From Clostridiales bacterium (GTDB lineage: Bacteria; Bacillota; Clostridia; Saccharofermentanales; DTU023), in contig JAQYCV010000005.1 of the NCBI GenBank assembly GCA_028724525.1, positions 1 through 64,000 on the forward strand: DNA of 64,000 nt. The letters run 5' to 3'. This document shows, in pieces, positions 8,516-18,145 of this stretch. Both the position numbers and the translations under genes were made by a program. Under the pieces are notes generated by a model. It did no database searches, had not been told where the DNA came from, and worked only from the letters and a program-made list of their open reading frames with translations. The number at the start of each line of letters is the position of its first letter. The first letter of the stretch is position 1.

Positions 8516-9517
8516 CTATTGGCCTGCCAGCTTAGGAGTAGTTTTGCCGGACGACTGGGCGACAAGCTTATTCGTAGACTTGCCTGCCTGCTTACTGCCA
8601 GCTTTTCCAGCCTTGCTGGCGGCCTTAATATAGTCAATAAATTTCTGGGTCAGGCCGCTATTATCGGCATTTTTGCGGCTGACCAAATAGTAGGATCGGG
8701 CAACTGCTCCGGGATCTTTCTCAAGGGAGAATTGGAGGACCATGCCATCCTTGACATAGGGCTCCACTAGGAGGCGAGAGATCAGAGCCAGGCCTAGGCC
8801 CCGGCTGACCATCTTGATGATGCCGTCAGAACTTTCAAATCGACCTATGATATTTAACTTATTTTTCTCTAAACCAATCTTGCTGAAGTAATCGTCAATG
8901 ACCCTTTGGGTCCCAGAACCTGCTTCACGAAAGAGGAGGGGATGGCTGAGGAACTCCTTGCCTAAGGCCCCTTCCTTCTGCTTGGTGAGATAGGGTTCCC
9001 GGGCGGGCGTGATGAGGACGATATCGTCTTGGGCAATTTCTTCATACTTGAGGGATTGGTGCTTGACAAAAGAACCAACCAAACCGACCTGGACGTCCCC
9101 CTCCATGAGGGCGCGGTGAATGGAGCTGGAATCGCCTTCTTTAATGGAGAATCTAGCCTCCGGGTGGAGGTAGGAAAATCCAGGAATATATTGGGGGAGG
9201 AGGCAGGCTGCGGGCACGGTGGAGGCACCGATGCAGAGCTCATTACTCTTATCTATGAGAATTTCATCTTCTAAGCTGTGGCAGCGCTCTAAAATGCCAC
9301 AGGCAGAATTGTAGATGCGGCGGCCAACTTCAGTTGCCTGGAGCTTGCGCTTGGAGTTGCGCAGGAAGAGGAGGACACCCAGCTCAGATTCCAGGGTGCG
9401 GATATGGGCTGAAACCGTGGATTGAGCCATGTATAGACGATTGGCGGCCTTGGTAAAAGAGCCTGTTTCTACGATGGCGACAAAGACTTCTAACTGCTTC
9501 AAAGAAAAATTCAGCAT
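8516..9517 (-). CDS. LysR family transcriptional regulator with a basic C-terminal tail
   Basis: A 333-residue LysR-type regulator. The winged helix-turn-helix occupies about residues 4-63 (LEVFVAIVETGSFTKAANRL and QSTVSAHIRTLE). The effector-binding, periplasmic-binding-protein-like domain spans about 90-295. The last 36 or so residues, from about 298, are a low-complexity Lys/Ala/Gly/Ser/Gln tail of the KAGKAGSKQAGKS type that most LysR proteins lack. No clear target gene is adjacent: downstream is tRNA-Ser, upstream an Smr gene on the same strand. Its N-terminus resembles the CysL/selenium-linked group, which is only suggestive. Confidence 0.92.
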   Translation of the reverse strand: MLNFSLKQLEVFVAIVETGSFTKAANRLYMAQSTVSAHIRTLESELGVLLFLRNSKRKLQATEVGRRIYNSACGILERCHSLEDEILIDKSNELCIGASTVPAACLLPQYIPGFSYLHPEARFSIKEGDSSSIHRALMEGDVQVGLVGSFVKHQSLKYEEIAQDDIVLITPAREPYLTKQKEGALGKEFLSHPLLFREAGSGTQRVIDDYFSKIGLEKNKLNIIGRFESSDGIIKMVSRGLGLALISRLLVEPYVKDGMVLQFSLEKDPGAVARSYYLVSRKNADNSGLTQKFIDYIKAASKAGKAGSKQAGKSTNKLVAQSSGKTTPKLAGQ

Positions 9518-9703
9518 GCTAAAACCCCATCTCTCTCAATATGGTGACTTGATTCTACAACATCTGGGCAGTCATTTAAAATATGAATCGATATAATTTA
9601 TAGAAAAGCGAAAATTTAAGGATTTTAGCCTCGGCTAACCTGCTTAAATTATCTATTATAGCTATGAATAAACCCCGATTTTTGAAGGCCGAGTAGCTGG
9701 GAC

Positions 9704-9943
9704 CTAGAGGTCTTTCAGGCAAAGATCTGTGATACTGGGCCCCCTGGCTTCTAAGCGCAAGATTCGGGGATCGGCCTGGTAGTTTTTCCAGATAAAATCC
9801 CGCAGGGCTGTGCCAGAATGATAGCCATGGATTAAACGTATGGTATAGACTCCCCAAGACCGGCGCAGGGCAGCCTCGATGGCAAGGCCTGCTTGGTAGG
9901 TGTTCATCCGATGAAGGTCGAGTTCTTTGACCGCTGCTGGCAT
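9704..9943 (-). CDS. Small Smr-domain protein
   Basis: A 79-residue protein consisting of a single Smr (MutS2 C-terminal-like) domain. It keeps the LDLHRMN segment and a variant of the HGxGxG loop, IHGYHSGTALRDFI, where the second motif is usually HGKGTGALR. Stand-alone Smr proteins are known or suspected nucleases acting on nucleic acids, sometimes at stalled ribosomes. Whether this divergent loop supports nuclease activity is uncertain. The start is ATG 9943, with a GAGAGG-type site upstream. Confidence 0.75.
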   Translation of the reverse strand: MPAAVKELDLHRMNTYQAGLAIEAALRRSWGVYTIRLIHGYHSGTALRDFIWKNYQADPRILRLEARGPSITDLCLKDL

Positions 9944-10077
9944 TTTGTCTATACCTCTCCCCAGAGCTTTTTGCTACAATTAATTAGTTAACACTTAAGC
10001 TATCTTGACTCATGCATCTTGATTAAGCTTAACATGAGATGGCCCTTCTGCGTGCGGGGGCTTGAAGGGGGTTGTGT

Positions 10078-11520
10078 ATGGCACAGGCAAAATTAGTTGA
10101 TATGACGACGGGTTCGCCCTATAAAAGGATTATCCAGTTTGCCGTGCCCATGTTGCTGGGTAACCTCTTCCAAGTTCTCTACAATACGGTGGACTCGATT
10201 ATCGTGGGTAACTTCTTAGGAACCCAGGCTCTGGCGGCTGTCGGCGCAGGCAACCCCTTTATTTTCGGCCTGATTTCTTTCTTTGTGGGTTTAGGCCTGG
10301 CCGCTACGGTTATGGTTTCTCAGGCTGTGGGTGCCCACGACTATGACAAAGTCCACATGGTCTCTAACACCATCTATAAGCTAAGCGCCTATCTCGCAGT
10401 TCCTTTTACGATCATTGGCGTTTTTGGTGCCCAGTCTGTTTTATCCCTCCTCAATGTACCCAATGACGGGACTTTAACCCTTGCTACAGAATATCTCCAG
10501 GTCATCTTCCTGGGTCTCATTTTTACCCTCGGCTACAATCTCAACGCCGGCCTTTTGCAGGGCTTGGGCGATAGTGTCACCTCCCTCAAACTCCTGGCCA
10601 GCTCCGCTCTTATCAATATTGTTCTGGATCTACTCTTTGTCGGGCCCTTAGGCTTGGGGGTGCGGGGGGCTGCCTTAGCCACGATCTTGTCCCAAGCTTT
10701 TTCCTGGATCATGGGCCTTATCCATATCAATCGCAAAGTGGCCTATGTCAAGCTTAACTTGGCTAAGTTGGATTTTGATCGCAGCCTGGTCAGGGAATCC
10801 TTGACGATCGGCATCCCTTCCGCCCTGCAGAATGTCATCTTTTCACTAGGGGCCATGACTATGTATTCGCTTATTAACAGTTATGGCTTTGTTTTTACGG
10901 CAGGCTTTAATGGTGCTAATAAGATTGATACCCTAGTTTTCTTGCCTGTCCAATCCCTGGCCAATGCCACCACCACCTATGTGGGGCAGAATGTTGGTGC
11001 CAAAAATATGCCCAGGGTTCAAAATGGCCTTCGGGCCGCCTTGATCCTCAATGTGGGTATCGCCCTCGTCACATCTGGGATCACCTACCCCCTCTCCCGC
11101 TTCCTTCTCGGCCTCTTTGGCGATGATCCAGGCATGATAGAGACGGGCCTCTATTACCTACATGCGGTCTTGCCTTTATATTTTTTGCTGGCCATTTTGT
11201 TTACCCTGAATGGGGCCTTACGGGGAGTGGGCAAGGCCACGATGCCCATGGTCACCTCCATGGTCTCCCTCTGGCTGGCCCGTATACCAACGGCCTACTA
11301 TATCGCCCATCACTTTGGCAAGGAATATATTTATTATTGCTATGGCATAGGCTGGTTTATCGGCTGCCTCCTCTCGGCTAGTTTCTTTTACTTTGGTAGT
11401 TGGCGGAAAAACTTCCAGTGGGAAATGCAAAGCCAGGATGATGGGGCTGACCAGGTTGCCGATGCAGACCCGACTCTACAGCGTGCAGAGCTTGAGGCAG
11501 AGGAGACAGACACAAAATAA
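10078..11520 (+). CDS. MATE family efflux transporter
   Basis: A 480-residue multidrug/oligosaccharide-lipid/polysaccharide superfamily exporter with about twelve membrane helices in two homologous halves. Characteristic segments include PMLLGNLFQVLYNTVDSIIVG near the N-terminus, and the corresponding region near residue 245 in the second half. Such proteins exchange cations or drugs against Na+ or H+. The start is ATG 10078, preceded by AAGGGGG at 10065-10071; a TTG six bases upstream is less likely. The C-terminus is a short acidic tail. It is a different subgroup from the second MATE gene at 39221-40642. Confidence 0.93.
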   Translation: MAQAKLVDMTTGSPYKRIIQFAVPMLLGNLFQVLYNTVDSIIVGNFLGTQALAAVGAGNPFIFGLISFFVGLGLAATVMVSQAVGAHDYDKVHMVSNTIYKLSAYLAVPFTIIGVFGAQSVLSLLNVPNDGTLTLATEYLQVIFLGLIFTLGYNLNAGLLQGLGDSVTSLKLLASSALINIVLDLLFVGPLGLGVRGAALATILSQAFSWIMGLIHINRKVAYVKLNLAKLDFDRSLVRESLTIGIPSALQNVIFSLGAMTMYSLINSYGFVFTAGFNGANKIDTLVFLPVQSLANATTTYVGQNVGAKNMPRVQNGLRAALILNVGIALVTSGITYPLSRFLLGLFGDDPGMIETGLYYLHAVLPLYFLLAILFTLNGALRGVGKATMPMVTSMVSLWLARIPTAYYIAHHFGKEYIYYCYGIGWFIGCLLSASFFYFGSWRKNFQWEMQSQDDGADQVADADPTLQRAELEAEETDTK

Positions 11521-11603
11521 ATCGGCATGTTACAATAAGTCGATGTTGGCTATAGTTACAGAAATTTAGTCCTTGACCTAAGCGTAGGCAACTAGGAGGC
11601 TAT

Positions 11604-11927
11604 ATGGCTAAAGAAGCAATCCAAGCAATTTATGCGGCAGAACAAGCTGCTGCTAGCCTTATTGAAGAGGCCAAAGTTCAGGCAGAAGAAGCGGGCCGGA
11701 CCCTGGCAGGGCAGGCCCAAGACCTCTCTGACCAGCTTTGGGCTGAGGCGGATAATCAGATCCAGGCTTTGACCCAGAAGGCCCAGGAAGAGGCCAAGGC
11801 TAAGGCTCAGCCTCTTTTGGATGCGGCGGCGATAGAAGCCAGCCACTATCAGAACCTATCTCCGGAAAAGCTGGACCAAGCTGTCGATTATGTTGTAAAG
11901 CAGGTATTAACCTATGGCGATCGTTAA
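11604..11927 (+). CDS. ntpF: V-type ATPase peripheral stalk subunit (NtpF/G-like)
   Basis: A 107-residue, almost wholly helical, Ala/Glu/Lys/Gln-rich protein that fits the small stalk partner of subunit E in bacterial V-type (A-type) ATPases. It opens the nine-gene cluster in the same position as ntpF of Enterococcus hirae. The start ATG follows TAGGAGG. The 3' end overlaps the subunit I gene by 14 bases. Identification rests on position, size and composition more than on sequence motifs. Confidence 0.8.
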   Translation: MAKEAIQAIYAAEQAAASLIEEAKVQAEEAGRTLAGQAQDLSDQLWAEADNQIQALTQKAQEEAKAKAQPLLDAAAIEASHYQNLSPEKLDQAVDYVVKQVLTYGDR

Positions 11928-13887
11928 GATGGCCAGGGCCCAGTTGACGGCTTTTGATACAGAAAAAGCCGCCTTACTCCAAGCCTTACAGGCTATGGGG
12001 GATATCCATTTTGCAGACTTGGCCGAGGATTTCCAGGCGGAAAACTACGATCATTTGCTTTACCGCGACCAGGCCGGCGCCAAGCTGGCTGGCCTCGAGG
12101 AAGAACTGGCTGCCCTTAATCATGCGATTGAGGGTTTAGAAGCCATGAAGCCCACGCCCGGCCTCCTGGCCTCCCTCAATTCGGCCCTACCCACCATGAC
12201 CTATGACCAGGCCAAAAGCCAGGCCGCCAACCTGCAAATGCGGGCCAAGGCCTTGGAGATTCGCTACAAACTCCGCAGTCTCTCCCATAATAAGGAGCTG
12301 ATCAGCCAAGCCAGGGCCGAGCGGACCAATCTACAAGCCTATAAGAAGCTGGATGTCACTCTAGCTGACCTGGACCGGCTGAAAACCACCAGTTATGCCC
12401 TGGGCACTATCCCCCGCAAGTCTGAAGATTTTTTCCGGAAGAGACTGGCAGAGACAGAAGAGACCTACTTTGAGGTGCTCAGTTCAGACGAAAAGAATCT
12501 CTATTTTCTCTTGCTCTACACGGCAGCTGAGAAGAGCTATGTGGAAGATACGCTGCGAGAGTTTGCTTTTGCTGGCAAGAAACTGCCCTATAACCAGACG
12601 GCAGACGAATTGTCCGAGGAGATAAGCCGGCGGATAAAAAAACTAGAAGCAGAAAACCAGCAGATCAGCCAGGACTTAGAGGCCTTGTCCGAGCACAATC
12701 TGGATAAGCTCAAGCTCCGTGCTGAATGGTTGCGCAACGAAGTTCTCCAGGAAGAGGCTAGGAACCGCTTTATTGCCAGCCCCCACCTCTTCATGTTAGA
12801 ACTCTATCTAGCCGAGGACCGGACCGAGGAATTAAAAAAGACCCTGGCCGCGACCCTGCATAAGGACTATCTCCTAGAGCTTGAGACTGTTGAACGGCAA
12901 GATGCCAGAGTGGCCGAAGTCCCGGTCATGCTCTGCAATAATGCCCTGGTCACTCCCTTCGAAAATGTAGTGGAGACTTTTGCAACACCCCGCTACGATG
13001 AAATCGATCCTACGCCTGTCGTCATGCCCTGGTATGCGGCTTGTTTTTCCATGATGCTAGGAGACTTCGGCTACGCCCTTCTTATCTTTGTCTTAAGCCT
13101 CATTATTCTGAAAGCCTTTAAACTCAAGCCTGCTAGCCGGCAGACCCTGCGTTTTTTCAATATCCTGTCCGTGCCTTCCATGTTTGTGGGCCTGCTTTAT
13201 GGATCCTTTTTCGCCCTGGATATTCCCCGCTATATCCCCCTGATTGGCCTTATAAGCCCTACGCGAGATACCAACCAAATGCTCATCTTCTCCTTTGCCT
13301 TTGGCCTGGCCATGCTTTTCTTTGGTCTGGGGGTCAACGGCTATATGAAGATTCGGGACAAAGATCCTATTGGTCTTTTAGCGGATGTGATCTCTTGGTA
13401 TCTCATGATCGTGGGGATTGCCCTCTTGCTGTTTGGATCTAAGATTGGCCTGAGTGACCGCTACAAGCCCGTCTATATGGGGATGGTTATTGCGGGTGTG
13501 GTCCTGGTCTTGCTCTTTTCCGCCCGGGAAGAAAAATCCTGGGGCGGCCGCCTGGGCTGGGGGGCCTACAATGTCTATGGCGTCTCCTCTTGGATAGGCG
13601 ATGTTGTCTCTTTTGCCCGTCTGACGGCCTTGGCCATGTCGGGCGGTTTCATTGGCTATGCGGTTAACCTGATTGCCAGCATGCTCATGGGCTCCATCCC
13701 AGGCTTTGCCCTATCCCTAGTCGTCTTGGTGGTCTTCCACCTCTTCAATATTTTCTTGTCCGGCCTGTCGGCCTATGTCCATACCCTACGTCTCATTTAC
13801 GTAGAGTTCTTCGGCAAGTTTTATGAGGGGGGAGGTATCCCTTTCAAGCGCTTCCGGGCGGACAGTGAGTATGTGGATATTCAATAG
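11914..13887 (+). CDS. ntpI: V-type ATPase subunit I (stator membrane subunit a)
   Basis: A 657-residue subunit equivalent to the a-subunit, providing the ion half-channels and linking the stator stalks to the membrane. The N-terminal ~370 residues are cytoplasmic with coiled-coil stretches; the C-terminal part has about seven membrane helices, including PWYAACFSMMLGDFGYALLIF and a helix containing VVSFARLTALAMSGGF, whose Arg is in the position of the essential channel arginine. It overlaps the upstream stalk gene and is followed by an 85-bp gap with hairpins before the ring-subunit gene. Confidence 0.95.
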   Translation: MAIVKMARAQLTAFDTEKAALLQALQAMGDIHFADLAEDFQAENYDHLLYRDQAGAKLAGLEEELAALNHAIEGLEAMKPTPGLLASLNSALPTMTYDQAKSQAANLQMRAKALEIRYKLRSLSHNKELISQARAERTNLQAYKKLDVTLADLDRLKTTSYALGTIPRKSEDFFRKRLAETEETYFEVLSSDEKNLYFLLLYTAAEKSYVEDTLREFAFAGKKLPYNQTADELSEEISRRIKKLEAENQQISQDLEALSEHNLDKLKLRAEWLRNEVLQEEARNRFIASPHLFMLELYLAEDRTEELKKTLAATLHKDYLLELETVERQDARVAEVPVMLCNNALVTPFENVVETFATPRYDEIDPTPVVMPWYAACFSMMLGDFGYALLIFVLSLIILKAFKLKPASRQTLRFFNILSVPSMFVGLLYGSFFALDIPRYIPLIGLISPTRDTNQMLIFSFAFGLAMLFFGLGVNGYMKIRDKDPIGLLADVISWYLMIVGIALLLFGSKIGLSDRYKPVYMGMVIAGVVLVLLFSAREEKSWGGRLGWGAYNVYGVSSWIGDVVSFARLTALAMSGGFIGYAVNLIASMLMGSIPGFALSLVVLVVFHLFNIFLSGLSAYVHTLRLIYVEFFGKFYEGGGIPFKRFRADSEYVDIQ

Positions 13888-13912
13888 AGGCTAGTCGCCT
13901 CAAGAACAAGTA

Positions 13913-13934
13913 TTTAAGGCCTAGAGGCTTTAAA
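13913..13934 (+). other. Intercistronic hairpin before the V-ATPase ring gene
   Basis: A 9-bp stem (TTTAAGGCC at 13913-13921 with GGCTTTAAA at 13926-13934, one G-U pair, loop TAGA). A smaller hairpin, GAGGC/GCCTC, lies just upstream at 13887-13901. They fill the only sizeable gap inside the operon, right before the subunit needed in many copies, so RNA processing or translation enhancement is plausible but inferred. Confidence 0.5.
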
Positions 13935-13972
13935 GATAGAAAAAACAAATTATTGCACAATTGGAGGAAAGC

Positions 13973-14440
13973 ATGAACTTTATCACAAATAACGGGGGCT
14001 TCATCTTTATGTTACTCGGCGCTGCTCTGGCAGCTCTCCTGCCTGGTATTGGCTCTGCCAAGGGCGTTGGCTCTGTGGGTGAAGCCTCAGCCGCGCTTTT
14101 AATTGATGAACCTCAGAAATTTGCCCGAGCCTTGATCTTCCAACTCTTGCCTGGTACCCAGGGCCTTTATGGTTTCATTATCGGCATCCTGGCTATGAAC
14201 AAGGGTGGTATGGATGTCAGCCTGCAGACGGGTCTGGCGGTTTTAATTGCCTGCCTGCCCATGGCTTTTGTTGGCTATTATTCAGCTATTTATCAGGCCA
14301 AGGTTGCCCTGGCAGATATTGACCTCTTGATTAAAAATGAAAGTCAATCTACCAAGGGTATCATCCTGGCCGTTATGGTCGAGACCTACGCCATCCTGGC
14401 TCTGGTTATTTCCATTATGCTCCTGGGCAAAATTGCCTAA
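13973..14440 (+). CDS. ntpK: V-type ATPase rotor ring subunit K (proteolipid), Na+-type
   Basis: A 155-residue, four-helix duplicated proteolipid forming the membrane ring. ATG 13973 is preferred over an in-frame TTG at 13961 because the TTGGAGGAAAGC segment between them carries the ribosome-binding site. The residues that bind Na+ in E. hirae NtpK (Leu61, Thr64, Gln65, Tyr68, Gln110, Glu139) all have identical counterparts here at a constant offset of two: Leu59, Thr62, Gln63, Tyr66, Gln108, Glu137. This predicts a Na+-translocating enzyme. The hairpins upstream may raise its expression. Confidence 0.95.
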   Translation: MNFITNNGGFIFMLLGAALAALLPGIGSAKGVGSVGEASAALLIDEPQKFARALIFQLLPGTQGLYGFIIGILAMNKGGMDVSLQTGLAVLIACLPMAFVGYYSAIYQAKVALADIDLLIKNESQSTKGIILAVMVETYAILALVISIMLLGKIA

Positions 14441-14469
14441 GCCCAGACCAGAGAGAAATCGAGGACTGC

Positions 14470-15018
14470 ATGTCAAATCTGGACAACATTACCAATAAAA
14501 TACAGTCGGAAGCCAAGGCAGAGGCTGAAGCGATCCTCGACCGGGCCCAAAAAGATTCCCACGCCTACCTAGAAGGGGTTAAAGCCCAAGTAGAGGAGGA
14601 AATTGCCCGGCAGGTCCAGTACGCGGCCGATAAGGCTGAAGCGAGCAAGGACCACGTCATGGCCGGGGCCCGCTTGCAGGCCCGAGACCAGGTGCTTTCT
14701 GCCCAGCAGGATTTGCTGAACCGGATCTTTGATGCGGCCAGGGCTAAACTCCAGGCTATGTCAGATCGCGAGCTTTTGGATCTTGTCAAGGCAAGGCTGG
14801 CAAGCTATGCGCCAGAAACCGGAGATGTCCTGGTTCTGCCTTTGGGCCGCAAATTAGCCCTGCCCCCTGAAATACCCGTGGAGTATGATGCCCACTTGCA
14901 GTCGGGCTTTGCCCTCCGCCGTGGCGGGGTCAGTGAGAAGCATGACTATCTGGAAATCTTAGACTTCCTGCGGGACGATCTCGCTCCAGACCTGCTTGAG
15001 CTCGTCCAGAAGGCATAG
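14470..15018 (+). CDS. ntpE: V-type ATPase peripheral stalk subunit E
   Basis: A 182-residue stator subunit. The N-terminal ~100 residues form a long, charged helix rich in Ala/Glu/Lys that pairs with the small stalk subunit. The C-terminal globular part (from about 105) includes the family-type ending GFALRRGGVSEKHDYLEILDFLR-like region (residues about 152-175), which docks on subunit B. The start ATG follows GAGGACTGC. It lies in the conserved order K-E-C. Confidence 0.92.
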   Translation: MSNLDNITNKIQSEAKAEAEAILDRAQKDSHAYLEGVKAQVEEEIARQVQYAADKAEASKDHVMAGARLQARDQVLSAQQDLLNRIFDAARAKLQAMSDRELLDLVKARLASYAPETGDVLVLPLGRKLALPPEIPVEYDAHLQSGFALRRGGVSEKHDYLEILDFLRDDLAPDLLELVQKA

Positions 15019-15026
15019 GTTTGCTT

Positions 15027-16034
15027 ATGGCCCAGCAGAGATACACCAAGCCAGAAGATTATATCTACGCATCCACCCGGGTCCGTCTCTTTGAGCGCCG
15101 TTTGCTCAAGGCAGAAGACTGGGCGCGCTTCCGCCAGGTGACTAGCTTTGGCGAGGGCTTGCAGCTACTCAAGGAGAGCCCCTATGGTAACCGCATGGAG
15201 GTTGATGGCCTCACATATGATGAGTCCCTCAACATGGAGAGCGTCCGCCTCCGCCAGGAACTCCGTAGCGCAGCCCCGGGAAGTCCTCTCCTCCGCCTGA
15301 TTTCCCTTGAGGACCTTTACCATAACCTCAAGGTTCTGGCCAAGATGCATGTCTTAGATCAAGACCTCTCCTATCTTTTAGTAGAGGTCGAGGATTTTGA
15401 CCTGCGTTATCTGGAAAACCTCTTTGCCCATCCTGAGCAAAACCGCCAGGAAAGTCCGGAAGAAAGGGCCATAGCGGAGGTCGTCGAGGACTACCACAAG
15501 CACCAGGATCCTGAGCGGATAGAGATTATCCTGGACAAGGCCCTTTATGCGGATAGGGCCCAGCTGAGCCAGGCCTTGGGTTCGGACCTGATTCAGGCCT
15601 GGCAGGCGGAACAGACCGACTATCAAAATCTGGCTATCTTCCTCCGCATGAAACGCGCGGCTAAAGCCCAGCCCCTCTTTGCCTTTGCTTTCCTGCCCGG
15701 CGGCAGACTCAAGGCCGAGGACACGGTAGCTCTTTATGGCCAAGCCGACCTGCCCACGACAGCCGAGCTCAAGGGAGCGGGTGTGGATGACGACTTGTTG
15801 GTAGCCTGGGACCAGGCTCTTGAGGGAGATATCGCCAGCCTAGAAAAACGCCGAGATGAGGCCAGTCTCAATCTGGCGAAAAAAGCCCAACGCATGACCT
15901 ATGGTCCCGAGATTTTGTTTGCCTATTATCTTTTGCGGCAAACAGAAATCCAAAATCTCCGCAGTCTGATGATCGGCCTGCAAAGCGACCTGAACGCGGC
16001 CCAAAGGGCGGCACGCCTGCGATTAGCAGATTAA
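15027..16034 (+). CDS. ntpC: V-type ATPase subunit C (d-like, central stalk to ring adaptor)
   Basis: About 335 residues, helical throughout, matching the funnel-shaped AtpC/d subunit that couples the central axis to the rotor ring. Recognisable elements include YIYASTRVRLFERRLL near the N-terminus and the C-terminal EIQNLRSLMIG segment typical of the family. The start is either ATG 15027 or TTG 15021; both have weak upstream sites. It begins a few bases after the subunit E stop. Confidence 0.92.
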   Translation: MAQQRYTKPEDYIYASTRVRLFERRLLKAEDWARFRQVTSFGEGLQLLKESPYGNRMEVDGLTYDESLNMESVRLRQELRSAAPGSPLLRLISLEDLYHNLKVLAKMHVLDQDLSYLLVEVEDFDLRYLENLFAHPEQNRQESPEERAIAEVVEDYHKHQDPERIEIILDKALYADRAQLSQALGSDLIQAWQAEQTDYQNLAIFLRMKRAAKAQPLFAFAFLPGGRLKAEDTVALYGQADLPTTAELKGAGVDDDLLVAWDQALEGDIASLEKRRDEASLNLAKKAQRMTYGPEILFAYYLLRQTEIQNLRSLMIGLQSDLNAAQRAARLRLAD

Positions 16035-16049
16035 GAGAGGAGAGGGGAT

Positions 16050-16364
16050 ATGCATAAAGTAGCAGTAGTTGGCGATAGAGAATCTGTCCTGGGCTTTCGG
16101 GCCCTGGGTCTCGATGTCCATACGCCCACGACTCCCGACCAGGCCCGCAATGCTGTGGATAGCCTGGCCAAAGAAGGGGCAGCCGTGATTTATATCACAG
16201 AAGCCCTGGCCCAGTTAATACCAGATACCATCGCCCGCTATGACGACAGCCTTATTCCTGCGATCATTCCTATCCCTGACCGCCAAGGCAGTCGAGGTTT
16301 GGGCCGGGATGCTATTTATAAACGGGTAGAAAAGGCCGTAGGCCATAATATTTTTAACGATTAG
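16050..16364 (+). CDS. ntpG: V-type ATPase central axis subunit F (NtpG)
   Basis: A 104-residue protein with the F-subunit fold signature: [20 protein letters not shown] at the N-terminus and IPIPDRQGS around residues 73-81. It binds subunit D to form the rotating axis. The start ATG follows AGAGGAGAGGG. It precedes the catalytic subunit gene, as in the ntpC-G-A order of E. hirae. Confidence 0.93.
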   Translation: MHKVAVVGDRESVLGFRALGLDVHTPTTPDQARNAVDSLAKEGAAVIYITEALAQLIPDTIARYDDSLIPAIIPIPDRQGSRGLGRDAIYKRVEKAVGHNIFND

Positions 16365-16396
16365 TTATCTTGAGGATAGAGAAAGCGAGGACTCCA

Positions 16397-18145
16397 TTGA
16401 AAAAGGGCATTATTACGAAGGTGTCAGGACCCCTGGTAGAAGCGGTCAACATGGATGAAGCCAGAATCTATGACGTAGTTGAGGTTTCAGCCAACCAATT
16501 AATCGGTGAAGTCATTGAGATGCGGGGCGACAAGGCCTCCATCCAGGTCTACGAAGAAACGACAGGCATTGGGCCGGGTGAAGAAGTCATCTCGACCAAT
16601 ATGCCCTTGTCTGTTGAATTGGGACCGGGCCTGATTGGCCAGATTTATGACGGAATCCAGCGCCCCCTGGGACAGCTGGCCGAATTATCTGGCGAGTTTT
16701 TAGCTAAGGGGGTGACGGCCCCGGCTTTGGCCCGCAATAAGACTTGGGAATTCATCGCTACTGCTCAAGTAGGCGACGAAGTGGTCACCGGGGATATCCT
16801 GGGTACGGTCCAGGAGACTGATATCATTCAGATTAAGATCATGGTTCCGCCTGGTGTTTCCGGCAAAATTGAAAAGATTGAGTCCGGTATCTACAATGTG
16901 GAAGATAGCATCGCCACCATTGCTGGCCAAGAAGTCAGCATGTTGCAGAGATGGCCTGTCCGCCAGCCCCGCCCCTATACCCATAAAATTGACCCCAGTG
17001 AGCCCCTGATCACGGGCCAACGGATTGTGGACGCTTTCTTCCCAGTCACCAAGGGTGGAACAGCGGCCATTCCTGGTCCCTTCGGTTCGGGCAAAACGGT
17101 TATCCAGCACCAGCTGGCTAAATGGGCCGATGCCGATGTCATCATTTACATTGGTTGCGGAGAGCGCGGCAATGAAATGACCGACGTTTTGATGGAATTC
17201 CCGGAAATTGAAGACCCCAAGACCGGCAAGTCTCTTATGAACAAGGTAGTCTTGATTGCCAATACCTCCAATATGCCCGTAGCCGCCCGCGAAGCCTCGG
17301 TTTACACCGGGGTGACTATAGCGGAATACTATCGGGATATGGGCTACTCTGTGGCCTTGATGGCAGACTCTACCTCCCGTTGGGCGGAGGCCATGCGGGA
17401 AATGTCCGGCCGTCTGGAAGAAATGCCAGGTGACGAGGGTTATCCCGCCTACCTCTCTTCCCGGGTTGCTGAATTCTACGAAAGAGCGGGCCTCGTCGAG
17501 TGCCTCGGGTCCGATGAACGCCAGGGCTCCCTATCTATTATCGGGGCTGTTTCTCCTCCGGGTGGCGACCTCTCCGAGCCTGTTACCCAGTCCACCCTCC
17601 GGATTGTGAAGGTCTTCTGGGGCCTGGACTACGCCCTTTCCCATGCCAGGCACTTCCCAGCCATTAACTGGCTTTCCTCCTATTCTCTCTACCAGGCCAA
17701 GATCGATGCCTATCTGGACAAGCACTACCGGGGCTTTTCCAAACTAAGGGAAAAGGCCATGAGTCTCCTCCAAGACGAAGACCAGCTCAAGGAAATTGTC
17801 CGCCTGGTTGGCCAAGACTCCCTGTCTGACCCCGACCAGCTCAAACTCTTTACTGCTAAATCCTTGCGTGAAGACTTCCTCCAGCAGAATGCTTTTGACG
17901 AAGTCGACACCTACTGCTCCATGGCTAAGCAATACGCCATGCTGGGCATTATCCTGTCTTTCTATGAAGAAGCCCTCCAGGCCCTGGATAAGGGGGTCTA
18001 TCTGTCCGAAATAGAGAAGATGGAAGTCAATAACAAGATCTCCCGTATGCGTTATGTAGAGGAAGATAAACTGCCAGAAATTCAAGCAATTCAGGAAGAA
18101 TTGCAAACGGAATTCCACCGGCTTATTGCTAAGAGGGAGGCCTAA
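16397..18145 (+). CDS. ntpA: V-type ATPase catalytic subunit A
   Basis: A catalytic ATP-hydrolysing subunit of about 582 residues. The Walker A loop GPFGSGKTV, the GERGNEM segment and the Walker region [17 protein letters not shown] are all present. The start is taken at TTG 16397 because the product then begins [15 protein letters not shown] as in the family, with GAGGA about six bases upstream; an earlier TTG at 16370 would add nine residues. The stop abuts the ATG of subunit B with no gap. Confidence 0.95.
   Translation: MKKGIITKVSGPLVEAVNMDEARIYDVVEVSANQLIGEVIEMRGDKASIQVYEETTGIGPGEEVISTNMPLSVELGPGLIGQIYDGIQRPLGQLAELSGEFLAKGVTAPALARNKTWEFIATAQVGDEVVTGDILGTVQETDIIQIKIMVPPGVSGKIEKIESGIYNVEDSIATIAGQEVSMLQRWPVRQPRPYTHKIDPSEPLITGQRIVDAFFPVTKGGTAAIPGPFGSGKTVIQHQLAKWADADVIIYIGCGERGNEMTDVLMEFPEIEDPKTGKSLMNKVVLIANTSNMPVAAREASVYTGVTIAEYYRDMGYSVALMADSTSRWAEAMREMSGRLEEMPGDEGYPAYLSSRVAEFYERAGLVECLGSDERQGSLSIIGAVSPPGGDLSEPVTQSTLRIVKVFWGLDYALSHARHFPAINWLSSYSLYQAKIDAYLDKHYRGFSKLREKAMSLLQDEDQLKEIVRLVGQDSLSDPDQLKLFTAKSLREDFLQQNAFDEVDTYCSMAKQYAMLGIILSFYEEALQALDKGVYLSEIEKMEVNNKISRMRYVEEDKLPEIQAIQEELQTEFHRLIAKREA

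Noticed and set aside
8397-8633. Open frame over the LysR gene tail
   Set aside because: It begins in the tRNA-Ser gene and runs antisense to a real gene, with no ribosome-binding site.
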